Of a DNA stretch of 64,000 nucleotides, positions 54,596 through 63,120 are shown in pieces. The position numbers and the translations under genes are program-made. Positions within the stretch are counted from its first letter, which is position 1. Every line of letters starts with the position of its first letter. The DNA comes from Enhydrobacter aerosaccus (GTDB lineage: Bacteria; Pseudomonadota; Alphaproteobacteria; Reyranellales; Reyranellaceae): positions 1-64,000 of the forward strand of contig CAIKZO010000074.1 in assembly GCA_903832005.1 (NCBI GenBank), written 5' to 3'. The notes below the pieces were generated by a model. It worked only from the letters and a program-made list of their open reading frames with translations. It made no database searches and was not told the DNA's origin.

Positions 54596-56137
54596 TTAGA
54601 CCATCGAGCTCGGCCGGTAGAACGGCACGTGCTTCGACGTGTCGATGTAGTCGCCATAGAACTTCCGCGCGTGCGGCAGCAGCGCGACCGAAAGCTTGCG
54701 GCGTTCCACCTCGTCGTCGCTCAGCGCCTTGGCGAGGTCGTCGTGCAGCGCCTTGAGGGCCGCGGTCCTGTCGACCTTGGTGAACTTGCCATCCTGGTAG
54801 ATCACATCGCCGTCGCACATCGTCATGGTGACGGCCTGCTGCTTGGCGCGCTGGATCACGGCGTCGAGCGTCGGCGTCATCTCGTCGAGATATGGGTAGG
54901 CGACGGCGTTCCAGTCGATCAGCACCATGTCGGCCGCCTTGCCGACCTCGAGCGTGCCGAGGTGCGTGCCGAACGACGTCGTCTTGGCGCCACCGACCGT
55001 GGCCATGCGCAGTACCTGCGACATGGTCGGCACGTCGGCCTCGATCATGCCTGGCACGCGATGGGCGCGCAGCACGAGCTTCATTTCTTGCAGCATGTCG
55101 CGGTCGTCGTTGATGCCCGCCTCGTCGAGGCCGATCGCGGTGTTGACGCCCTTCTTCTCGAAGTAGTTCAGCGCGGCCACACCCGAACGCAGGCGGAAGT
55201 TGGACGAGCAGTTGTGGCAGACGCAGCCCTTGGCCGCGGCCAGCCGGTCGATGTCCTTCTCGCTCAACCACACGCCGTGGCCCAAGGTCAGGCGCTCGTT
55301 CACCATGCCGAAGCGGTCGAGATATTCCAGGGCCGTGCAGTTGCCGCGGCGCCAGGCATATTCCTTCTGATAGGCCGTCTCGTTCAGATGCATGTGCATC
55401 GGCGCGTTGTACTGCGACGACGCTTCGCTCAGCTTGGTCAGCGCCTTGTCCGAGCACCAGTGCAGGTTGGCGGGCGCGAGCTGGATCTTCACCCGGCGCT
55501 TGTTGTGATGCTGCGAGTGGAACGACTTGAACATGTCCATCGCGTCGTCGAGGCTCATCTTAAACCGGTCGAACCAGCGCTGCATCGGCCCCTGCAGCTC
55601 CTTCGGCAGGCCCCGCACGAACTCGTCGTCGGCCTGGTAGACGAGCCGGTTCTGGTCGCGCACCGCGTAGCAGTAGCTGACCCTCATGCCGATATCTTCA
55701 TAGGCGCGGATCGTGTCGTTCGCGCGCTTCTCGACGTCGGGCAAGGTGCCGGGCATCCAGCCCTGGATGTGCTGCACCGTGGTGATGCCCGAGCCGATCA
55801 TCTCGAACGCCGAATAGAGCGTGTCGAGATAGAGGTCGACGTTGCGAATCACCATGCGGGTGATGAACCAGAGTTCGAGCGGCATGTCGGGCGAGCCCAG
55901 CTGCACCGGCGTCAGGCCGACGTGGTGATGGCCGTTGACGAAGCTCGGCAGCAGGATTTCCTTGCCCGTGCCGATCACCTGGACGTTGGGATATTTGCGA
56001 TGAAGGTCTTCGTAGGTGCCGACTTCCTCGATCACGCCGTCCTTCTGCAGGACAGCGCCATCCTTGATCTCGTTCCAGGTAAAGCGGTCGTTGACGCCGG
56101 TGATGGTGGCGCGGCTGCGGATCAGGCTGGTGGCCAT
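54596..56137 (-). CDS. Amidohydrolase, TrzA/AtzA-guanine deaminase family
   Basis: A 513-residue metal-dependent hydrolase. The HxH site is LPSFVNGHHHVGL, further metal ligands are in PMHMHLNET (His) and TLGHGVWL (His), and the catalytic Asp is in AIGLDEAGIND. These fit hydrolytic deaminases or dechlorinases of N-heterocycles (guanine, s-triazine, related). It lies 21 bp after the ABC ATPase gene, so the ABC system probably brings in its substrate. It is slightly longer than TrzA proteins; the C-terminal 60 residues (ALKALHDDLAKAL...) may be an extra segment. Confidence 0.87.
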   Translation of the reverse strand: MATSLIRSRATITGVNDRFTWNEIKDGAVLQKDGVIEEVGTYEDLHRKYPNVQVIGTGKEILLPSFVNGHHHVGLTPVQLGSPDMPLELWFITRMVIRNVDLYLDTLYSAFEMIGSGITTVQHIQGWMPGTLPDVEKRANDTIRAYEDIGMRVSYCYAVRDQNRLVYQADDEFVRGLPKELQGPMQRWFDRFKMSLDDAMDMFKSFHSQHHNKRRVKIQLAPANLHWCSDKALTKLSEASSQYNAPMHMHLNETAYQKEYAWRRGNCTALEYLDRFGMVNERLTLGHGVWLSEKDIDRLAAAKGCVCHNCSSNFRLRSGVAALNYFEKKGVNTAIGLDEAGINDDRDMLQEMKLVLRAHRVPGMIEADVPTMSQVLRMATVGGAKTTSFGTHLGTLEVGKAADMVLIDWNAVAYPYLDEMTPTLDAVIQRAKQQAVTMTMCDGDVIYQDGKFTKVDRTAALKALHDDLAKALSDDEVERRKLSVALLPHARKFYGDYIDTSKHVPFYRPSSMV

Positions 56138-56158
56138 TCTGGCTTCTCCTGGAAATGT

Positions 56159-56983
56159 TCAGGCGGTGACGGAAAGAGCTTCCTGTTCGGCGAAGGCGCG
56201 GTCAACTTCGTCGCGCAGGAGTTCGGTGAGTTGGATGCGCAGCGCTTCCGCTTCGCGAGAGAAGAGATTGCGCGGCCGCGGCAGGTCGATCGGCACGATG
56301 GTCTTGATGCGGCCGGGCCGCGAGGTGAAGACCACGACGCGGTCGGCGAGCGCCACCGCCTCGTCGATGTGATGGGTGACGAACAGAACAGACGCGCCGC
56401 TGTCGCGCCAGACGTCGAGCAGGAAGTCCTGCATGCGGGCGCGGGTCTGCACGTCGAGGGCGGCGAACGGCTCGTCCATCAGCAGCACCTTGGGCCGCAT
56501 GGCCAGCGCCCGGGCGACGGCCACTCTCTGGCGCATGCCGCCCGAGAGTTCGTCGGGACGCTTGTCCAGCGCGGCCTTGAGGCCGACCCTCTGCAGCGCC
56601 TCCTCCGCGACCTTCCGGCGCTCGGCCTTGGACGCGCCGCGGATCGACAGGCCGAAGCTCACGTTCTCCCACACCGTCAGCCAGGGAAAGAGCGAGGTCT
56701 CCTGGAAGATCAGGCTGCGCTCGGGCGACGGCACTTCGACCTTGTCGCCGAACGACCAGGTGACCCCGTCGGTCGCGTCTTCCAGCCCCGCGATCAGGTA
56801 CAGCAACGTGCTCTTGCCGCAGCCTGAGGGTCCCAGGAAAACCACGAACTCACCGGGCGCGACGTCGAGGTGGATGTCGCGCAACGCCTCATGCGCGCGC
56901 CGCGTGCCAGCCGCCCAGGTCTTGCCGACGCCACGGCAGACCACGGCGTCCTTCGATGAAAAGACCGGCGCGTCAAAGGCCAC
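56159..56983 (-). CDS. ABC transporter ATP-binding protein, SsuB/TauB type
   Basis: A 274-residue ATPase starting at GTG 56983, inside the end of the permease gene (11-bp overlap). Walker A is GPSGCGKST, the Q-loop LIFQETSLFPWLTVWENV, the signature LSGGMRQRVAVARAL, and Walker B LLMDEPFAALD. The Q-loop and ending match nitrate/sulfonate/taurine-type importers. A longer reading to 57070 is open but lacks a start signal. Confidence 0.92.
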   Translation of the reverse strand: MAFDAPVFSSKDAVVCRGVGKTWAAGTRRAHEALRDIHLDVAPGEFVVFLGPSGCGKSTLLYLIAGLEDATDGVTWSFGDKVEVPSPERSLIFQETSLFPWLTVWENVSFGLSIRGASKAERRKVAEEALQRVGLKAALDKRPDELSGGMRQRVAVARALAMRPKVLLMDEPFAALDVQTRARMQDFLLDVWRDSGASVLFVTHHIDEAVALADRVVVFTSRPGRIKTIVPIDLPRPRNLFSREAEALRIQLTELLRDEVDRAFAEQEALSVTA

Positions 56984-57911
56984 GCAGCTTCTCCTTGGTG
57001 TCGGGCAGCCAGTAGAGGATGCGGCGCTGCGCCTGCCGCAGCAGCCAGTCGAATGCAAAGCCCAGCACACCGATCACCGCGATGGTGAAGAACACCAGCG
57101 AGGGGTTGAAGGTGTTGCGCGCCAGCATGATCACCTGGCCCATGCCGTAGCCGACGCCGGTCGACTCGGCGATCAGCACCACCATCCAGGCGCCGAACAG
57201 GTTCATGCGCAGCACCGCCAGCATGCCGGGCAGGATCGCGGGCACGATCACGCGGCCGTAGATCTGCGGTTTGCTGGCGCCCATGGTGCGCGCGACGTTT
57301 ATCAGGTTGGGGCTGACGCCATCGATCTGGGTCACCGTCGCCAGTACCATGTGGAAGAACAGCGCCACCACCACCATGAAGATCGCGGGCCCGTTGCCGA
57401 TGCCGAAGATGAAGATCGCCACCGGCAGCCACGCAATCGGCGACACCGGCGAGAGCAAGGTGACCGTGGGCAGCACGAGCTTGTCGAACAGCGCGTTGTA
57501 GCGGATCAGCACGCCCACCCCGACACCCAGCACCGAGGCGATCGACAGGCCGGTGAAGACGCGCATCGTCGTGGCGCCGATGGTGACCATCACCGATTCG
57601 AAGGCCGAGGGTCCGTCGGTCATCGACTTGCCGACCTGCCAGCGCGTGGCGGTGTTGAAGAACTTGCCCTGGTCGGCGATCGATCCCAGGAAGATATGCG
57701 GCGGCGGCAACAGCTTGGGATCGGCCCAGCCGAAGAACCAGCACAACTCCCACAGGCTCGCGAACAGGCCGATCGACAGGCAGCCCCAGAAGATTTTCGC
57801 CACCACGCCCTCGCCCGCCATGGTGGCGAAGAGACGCGCAACCGCCGCCGGGCGGGATGCTCCGGCGGCGGCGGCCCCGCGCGAATAGTCGGGGGGCGTG
57901 ACGACGGCCAC
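56973..57911 (-). CDS. ABC transporter permease, SsuC/TauC type
   Basis: A 312-residue membrane protein with about six helices and the loop INVARTMGASKPQIYGRVIVPAILPGMLAVLRMN that contacts the ATPase. It starts with GTG 57911, immediately beside the TAA of the binding-protein gene. The long N-terminal tail (1-35) is not usual. Confidence 0.91.
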   Translation of the reverse strand: MAVVTPPDYSRGAAAAGASRPAAVARLFATMAGEGVVAKIFWGCLSIGLFASLWELCWFFGWADPKLLPPPHIFLGSIADQGKFFNTATRWQVGKSMTDGPSAFESVMVTIGATTMRVFTGLSIASVLGVGVGVLIRYNALFDKLVLPTVTLLSPVSPIAWLPVAIFIFGIGNGPAIFMVVVALFFHMVLATVTQIDGVSPNLINVARTMGASKPQIYGRVIVPAILPGMLAVLRMNLFGAWMVVLIAESTGVGYGMGQVIMLARNTFNPSLVFFTIAVIGVLGFAFDWLLRQAQRRILYWLPDTKEKLRGL

Positions 57912-58994
57912 TTAGGCCGCCGACTTGTATTTCAGCTTGGAGTAGAGGTCCGGGTTTTCCTTGATGACCTCTTCGAGGAGCGTCCAGTCGATCGCGTCGC
58001 GGCCGGGCTTCTTCTTGATGTAGCCCATCTCCATCACACTGTCGGTGCGATCGAGGATGAACTGGGTCTGGCTGCGCGCGTCGACCACGGCGGGCTGCTT
58101 GCCCTTGGCGATCTTCGCGTTCTCCATCGAGGTCTTGTAGTACTTGCCGACCAGTTCGGTAAGCACCTCGTCGGGCTTCTGCTCGGCGTCATACTGCGCC
58201 TGGAACATCGACTTGATGATGGCTTTAAGCCCGGCCGGATTGTCCTTCATGATGTTGGCGCGCGCAGCCAGCACGCAGTCGGTGTAGCCCGGGCCGTACA
58301 TGTCGATGCCGTCGGTCAGCATGACCGCGCCCTTCACGTCGGCGACGAGTGCCGAGGCATAGGGCTCGATGGTGCAGATCCAGTCGAGCGCGCCCGCCTT
58401 GAAGGCTTCGACCGCTTCCGGCGTGTTGCCCATGTAGCGGACCTTCACGTCCTTGAAGGAAACATTGTGCTTCTTCAGATAGTCGTAGGGCATCACCTCG
58501 AGCGTATCGAGTTGGAAGGTGCCGAGCGTCTTGCCCTTGAGCTTCTCGGCCGAGTCGAGGCCGGGCTGGGCCACAATGGCGCAACCCTGGATGCCGCCGC
58601 CGGCCACGATCTTTACCGGAGCGCCGGCGTCGTAGAGCGCCATGAAGCTGGTGTAGGGCATCAGGCCCACATCTACCTGGCCCATGCCGAGGAAGGTCAC
58701 CATCTCGGCCTGGGTCGGCGTGTTGACGAACTCGAGCTCCACGCCCGCGGCCTTGGCGTACTGGCGCGAGTGCGCGAGAAAGATGTTGAGGTTACAGAAG
58801 CCGGAACCGTGCGTCGACTTGATGCCTGACGCCGCATGCGCAGCACCTCCCAGCATCATGCCGGGACCGGCCGCCATGGCGATGGTCGTGGTGGCGACAG
58901 CGCCCTTCAGGAAGCGGCGGCGCGAGGCCGTGGCGCCGGACAGGTCGACGTTGGTGAGATCGGGGAAATGCGTACAGCCAATGCGGTCACACAT
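57912..58994 (-). CDS. ABC transporter substrate-binding protein, NMT1/TauA type
   Basis: A 360-residue receptor. A long N-terminus with Cys2 and Cys7 precedes a twin-arginine signal (SRRRFLKGAVATTTIAMAAG) and AAHAA cleavage, so Tat export is likely. FNTPTQAEMV-type blocks (FVNTPTQAEMVTFLGMGQVDVGLMPY) and KLKGKTLGTFQLDTLEVM fit the NMT1/SsuA fold. With the amidohydrolase it suggests import of a heterocyclic or amide substrate. Confidence 0.9.
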   Translation of the reverse strand: MCDRIGCTHFPDLTNVDLSGATASRRRFLKGAVATTTIAMAAGPGMMLGGAAHAASGIKSTHGSGFCNLNIFLAHSRQYAKAAGVELEFVNTPTQAEMVTFLGMGQVDVGLMPYTSFMALYDAGAPVKIVAGGGIQGCAIVAQPGLDSAEKLKGKTLGTFQLDTLEVMPYDYLKKHNVSFKDVKVRYMGNTPEAVEAFKAGALDWICTIEPYASALVADVKGAVMLTDGIDMYGPGYTDCVLAARANIMKDNPAGLKAIIKSMFQAQYDAEQKPDEVLTELVGKYYKTSMENAKIAKGKQPAVVDARSQTQFILDRTDSVMEMGYIKKKPGRDAIDWTLLEEVIKENPDLYSKLKYKSAA

Positions 58995-59329
58995 GATGCG
59001 TCTCCTCGCGGGAAGAGGTTATGGGGACGGGATCTGATGATTTCGGTCTCAGGGCCAGGACTGCTCCATCGGCACGCCAACCGAAGAGAACCGCTCGCGC
59101 GGCCTGCGCTGCCGACAAGGGTGCAAAGCCTGTGCCACCCGTTCCCGATCACGTCTCAGGCACACGTCTCCACGCGTGCTGCAGTGCACGCGCACAAATC
59201 TTGATCAAATGGTCAAAACTTGCCCCGCAGAACGTCCAACGCGACGTCCAGACCGATTGACTTTACATGCCGGATGAATCCCAATCCGCCCCAACAAAGA
59301 AGCCTTTGTTGCCATTTGGAGGAGTTCCC
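58995..59329. other. 335-bp intergenic region between divergent transporter genes
   Basis: No coding gene is convincing here. It should hold both promoters. I checked it for TPP, cobalamin and guanidine riboswitch cores and found none. CACGCGTG (59171-59178) and TTGATCAA (59201-59208) are small palindromes that could be protein sites. Confidence 0.55.
59293..59310 (+). promoter_or_regulatory. Small leader hairpin before the second TRAP operon
   Basis: AACAAAG and CTTTGTT pair around a four-base loop. It sits 8 bases before the GGAGG ribosome site of the DctP gene at 59330. It may protect the 5' end or affect translation. Confidence 0.4.
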
Positions 59330-60358
59330 ATGACAATCACTCGCCGCCGGATTCTGGCCGCCACCGCCGCTGCCCCGCTCGCCGCCCCGTTCATCGCCGG
59401 CACCGCCCGAGCCGAGACCAAGAAGCTCAAGATCTCCCACCAATTCCCCGGCGGCACGATCGACACCGGCGACTTCCGCGACCAGCTCTGCCGCCGCTTC
59501 GCCGTCGAGCTGGAGAAGCGCACCAAGGGCGCACTTGGCGCCGACATCTATCCCAATTCCTCGCTGGTCAAGACGGTGGCGCAGTACTCGGCGATCCGCA
59601 AAGGCGCGCTCGACATGACGCTCTATCCGCTGAATTACGCCGGCGGCGAAGTGAGCGAATACAACATCGGCTTCATGCCCGGCGTCGTCAGCTCCTATGC
59701 CCAGGGCTACGCCTGGAAGCAGGCCGAGATCGGCAAGAAGATGAACGCGCTGATGGCCGAAAAGGGCGCCGTGCTGGTGACCTGGCTGTGGCAGGCCGGC
59801 GGCTCCGCCAGCCGCGACGCCAAGCCGGTGCTCGTGCCCGAAGATGTGAAGGGCAAGAAGGTGCGCGGCGGCAGCCAGGAGATGGACCTGATGCTGAAGG
59901 GCGCCGGCGCCTCGGTCGTGTCGATGCCGTCGAACGAGCTTTACGCGGCGATGCAGACCGGCACGATGGACGTCTGCATGACGACGTCGACCAGCTTCAT
60001 CTCGTTCCGCCTGGAAGAGATCGCGCACAGCCTCGCGACCCCGCGCCAGAAGAGCTTCTTCTTCGTGTTCGAGCCGCTGCTCATGTCCAAGCAGGTCTTC
60101 GACGCCCTGCCGAAGGACCAGCAGACGGCGATCATGGACATCGGCGCGGAGATGGAGAAGTTCGCGCTCGAGAAGGCCAAGGCCGACGACGATGAGGTCG
60201 CCAAGGTCTACGAGAAGCGCGGCATCAAGACCTACGACATGGACCAGGCCGCCGTCGACAAGTGGAAGGCCGTCGCCGCCACCACCTGCTGGAAGCAGTA
60301 TGCCGACAAGAGCGCCAGCAACGCCGAGTTCCTGAAGCTCAGCCAGCAGGTCTCGTGA
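59330..60358 (+). CDS. TRAP transporter substrate-binding protein (DctP), Tat-type leader
   Basis: A 342-residue receptor whose leader MTITRRRILAATAAAPLAAPFIAGTARAE has the twin-arginine look. GGAGG lies before ATG 59330. KKVRGGSQEMDLMLKGAGASVVSMPSNELYAAMQTGTMDV is the DctP core, with Arg in the carboxylate position. It heads a complete TRAP operon. The ligand is unknown. Confidence 0.93.
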   Translation: MTITRRRILAATAAAPLAAPFIAGTARAETKKLKISHQFPGGTIDTGDFRDQLCRRFAVELEKRTKGALGADIYPNSSLVKTVAQYSAIRKGALDMTLYPLNYAGGEVSEYNIGFMPGVVSSYAQGYAWKQAEIGKKMNALMAEKGAVLVTWLWQAGGSASRDAKPVLVPEDVKGKKVRGGSQEMDLMLKGAGASVVSMPSNELYAAMQTGTMDVCMTTSTSFISFRLEEIAHSLATPRQKSFFFVFEPLLMSKQVFDALPKDQQTAIMDIGAEMEKFALEKAKADDDEVAKVYEKRGIKTYDMDQAAVDKWKAVAATTCWKQYADKSASNAEFLKLSQQVS

Positions 60359-60816
60359 AGGCTCTCGACCAGCTCAACAGGGCGATCGTCGTTCTCTCGT
60401 CGATCGCCCTGGTCATCGCCGGCGCGGTCCTCACCTACTCGGTGATCCTGCGCAACTTCTCGCCCGAGCCGACCGACTGGCAGGACGAGTTCTCGGTCTT
60501 CATGCTGATCGGCGTGACGTTCGGCGCTTCCGCCTGGGTGCAGTCCGAGCGCGGCCACATCGGCATCGAGGCGGTCAAGGTGCTGCTGCCGCCGCGCATC
60601 GAGCGCTGGCGCCAGGTCGTCGTCGACCTGCTGAGCGCCGCGTTCTGCGCCTTCTTCTGCTGGAAATCCTGGACGCTGTGGTACGAGGCCTGGAGCGAGG
60701 GCTACACCAGCGCCACCTCCTGGGCGCCGCCGCTCTGGATCCCCTACATTGCCATGTCGCTCGGCATGACCCTCCTGACGTTTCAGATCCTGGTACAGGC
60801 CTTCCGCAGATCATGA
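60355..60816 (+). CDS. TRAP transporter small permease (DctQ)
   Basis: A 153-residue, four-helix protein starting at GTG 60355, overlapping the DctP stop (GTGA). WQDEFSVFMLIGVTFGASAWVQSERGHIGIEAV is the DctQ central block. It overlaps the DctM start by four bases. Confidence 0.9.
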   Translation: MKALDQLNRAIVVLSSIALVIAGAVLTYSVILRNFSPEPTDWQDEFSVFMLIGVTFGASAWVQSERGHIGIEAVKVLLPPRIERWRQVVVDLLSAAFCAFFCWKSWTLWYEAWSEGYTSATSWAPPLWIPYIAMSLGMTLLTFQILVQAFRRS

Positions 60817-62156
60817 GCACCGTCGAGATCGGCGTCCTCTACGGGGTCGCCACCCTGCTCGTCATGTTCTCCGGCATGCCGATCGCCTTTGCCCTGGGCT
60901 CGGTCGCGACCGTGTTCATGGTCTTCTTCATGCCGACGTCGGCGCTCGATACGGTGACGCAGAACGTCTACGAGGAGATGTCGGCGATCACCCTGCTGTC
61001 GATCCCGCTCTTCATCCTGAAGGGCGCCGCGATCGGCCGCTCGCCCGCCGGCCGCGATCTCTATTCGGCCTTGCATGTCTGGATGAGCCGCCTGCCGGGC
61101 GGCCTCGGCATCGCCAATATCTTCGCCTGCGCGCTGTTCGCGGCGATGGCCGGCTCGAGCCCCGCCACCTGCTCGGCAATCGGCTCGGCCGGCATTCCCG
61201 AGATGCGCAAGCGCGGCTACCCGCCGGGCTTCGCGGCCGGCCTGATCGCCGCCGGCGGCACGCTCGGCATCCTGCTGCCGCCCTCGATCACGATGATCCT
61301 CTATGCCGTGGCCTCCGAGCAGTCGCTGGGCAAGCTCTTCCTTGCAGGCATCGGCCCCGCCCTGCTCCTCGTCTTCTTCTTTGCCGCCTACGCCGCCTGG
61401 CGCTACGGCCACGAGACCCGCAAGGCGCGCGTGACCCTGGCGGGTGGCGGCGCCACCTCGGCGCTGCTCGACGACGAGCATTTTACGCTCGGCCAAAAGT
61501 TCGCCGCCCTGCCGCGCGTCCTGCCGTTCGTGCTGCTGCTGACCGGCGTGATGGTCGCCCTCTACGGCGGCTATGCGACGCCGTCTGAGACAGCGGGCCT
61601 GGGCGCGATCCTGGCGCTGGTGCTGATCGCGGTGATCTACAACGTCTGGCGGCCCGCGCAGCTGAAGCCGATCATGGAAAACACGATCCGCGAAGGCTCG
61701 ATGCTGATGCTGATCATCGGCATGTCGCTCTTTTATTCCTACGTGATGAGCTACCTCCACATCAGCCAATCGGCCGCCGAGTGGGTCGTGGCGCAGCACC
61801 TGTCGCGCTGGGTCCTGCTGGCGGCGATCCTGGTGATGGTCGTGATGCTGGGCTTCTTCCTGCCGCCGGTCTCGATCATCCTGATGACCGCGCCGATCAT
61901 CCTGCCGCCGCTCAGGGCCGCGGGCTTCGACCTGGTGTGGTTCGGCGTCATCATGACCATCGTCATGGAGATGGGCCTGATCCATCCACCGGTCGGCCTC
62001 AACCTCTTCGTCATCAAGAACATCGCGCCCGACATCCCGCTCGGTGACGTGGTGTGGGGCGTCGTGCCGTTCGTCCTGCTGATGACCTTGGCCGTCGTGG
62101 TGCTGTGCTTCGCCCCCGACATCGCCATGTGGCTGCCGGACAAGCTCATCAAATAG
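60813..62156 (+). CDS. TRAP transporter large permease (DctM)
   Basis: A 447-residue membrane protein with about 12 helices. It carries AMAGSSPATCSAIGSAGIPEMRKRGYPPGFAAGLIAAGGTLGILLPPSITMILYA (the DctM N-half core, split here by eye) and GLIHPPVGLNLFVIKNIAPD. Coupled to DctQ by ATGA. It converges on the EamA gene with a three-base gap. Confidence 0.94.
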   Translation: MSTVEIGVLYGVATLLVMFSGMPIAFALGSVATVFMVFFMPTSALDTVTQNVYEEMSAITLLSIPLFILKGAAIGRSPAGRDLYSALHVWMSRLPGGLGIANIFACALFAAMAGSSPATCSAIGSAGIPEMRKRGYPPGFAAGLIAAGGTLGILLPPSITMILYAVASEQSLGKLFLAGIGPALLLVFFFAAYAAWRYGHETRKARVTLAGGGATSALLDDEHFTLGQKFAALPRVLPFVLLLTGVMVALYGGYATPSETAGLGAILALVLIAVIYNVWRPAQLKPIMENTIREGSMLMLIIGMSLFYSYVMSYLHISQSAAEWVVAQHLSRWVLLAAILVMVVMLGFFLPPVSIILMTAPIILPPLRAAGFDLVWFGVIMTIVMEMGLIHPPVGLNLFVIKNIAPDIPLGDVVWGVVPFVLLMTLAVVVLCFAPDIAMWLPDKLIK

Positions 62157-62159
62157 GCG

Positions 62160-63059
62160 TCACACCTTGCCGCGAAAGCGCGCCCGTTCGCGGTAGCCGA
62201 TGTAGAGGCCGGAGCCGATGATCACGCTGGCGCCGACCCAGGTCCAGAGATCCGGGAAGTCGTGGAAGACCAGGTAGCCCATGATCGCGGCACCGATCAG
62301 CTGGGTGTAGTTGAACGGCGACACGATCGAAGCCGGCGCCTGGCTGTAGGCGATGGTCAGGAAGTAATGGCCGGTGCCGGCCAGGATTCCCATGCCGACG
62401 AACATCGCCATGTGCCAGGTCGTGGCCGGCATCACCCATTCGAAGGGCACGAACGGCGTGGCGGCCACCGTGCCTACGATGGTGGCGACCGTGGCCGATG
62501 CGTCCGGCCGCTCGGTCTGGCCGTAGCGCCGCGAGAAGACCTGGTAGAGCGCGCTCGAGCAGGTGCTGGCCACGATCAGCAGCACGTGCCAGTCGAAGCT
62601 CTCGTGGCCCGGCCGCACCACGATCAGCGCGCCGATGAAGCCCACGCCGACCGCCGCCCAGCGATGCGGTCCCACCTTCTCGCCCAGCAGTCGCGAGGAC
62701 AGCGCGGTGACCACGATCGGGCTGGTGAGCGAGATCGACGCCGCCGTGGCCAGCGGCAGATAGACCACGCCGTGGAAATAGAGATAGGACGACATGAACA
62801 GCAGCATGCCGCGCACAATCTGGGTATCGAGGCGGCGAATGCGGAACAGCTCCCGCCCGTTGCGCGGCAGGAAGATCGCCAACATGAAGATGAAAGCGAA
62901 GATGTAGCGCGACCAGATCACCTCGATCACCGGATAGCCCGAGGTCGAGAGCGTCTTCGACATGCCGTTCAGGACGGCAAAGCACGTCGTCGCAAAGATC
63001 GTCGACAGGATCGCCCGCAGGATGCGGTCGGTCGGCGGCGGCGATGGCTGAGGCGTCAT
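62160..63059 (-). CDS. EamA/DMT-superfamily transporter
   Basis: A 299-residue membrane protein with ten helices in two similar halves, each an EamA domain (FAVLNGMSKTLSTSGYPVIEVIWSRYIFA; QLIGAAIMGYLVFHDFPDLWTWVGASVIIGSGLYIGYRERAR). It is probably a metabolite exporter or importer. The start at 63059 is clear. Confidence 0.9.
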   Translation of the reverse strand: MTPQPSPPPTDRILRAILSTIFATTCFAVLNGMSKTLSTSGYPVIEVIWSRYIFAFIFMLAIFLPRNGRELFRIRRLDTQIVRGMLLFMSSYLYFHGVVYLPLATAASISLTSPIVVTALSSRLLGEKVGPHRWAAVGVGFIGALIVVRPGHESFDWHVLLIVASTCSSALYQVFSRRYGQTERPDASATVATIVGTVAATPFVPFEWVMPATTWHMAMFVGMGILAGTGHYFLTIAYSQAPASIVSPFNYTQLIGAAIMGYLVFHDFPDLWTWVGASVIIGSGLYIGYRERARFRGKV

Positions 63060-63120
63060 GTTGTCAAACTAACGCGCATCGTCTGCAACGCAACCCGCGC
63101 GATGTCCTGGCGGAATTGCT

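Noticed and set aside
58995-59329. TPP or other riboswitch upstream of the NMT1-type receptor
   Set aside because: CTGAGA occurs on the minus strand but the rest of the TPP core is missing; no cobalamin or guanidine core either.
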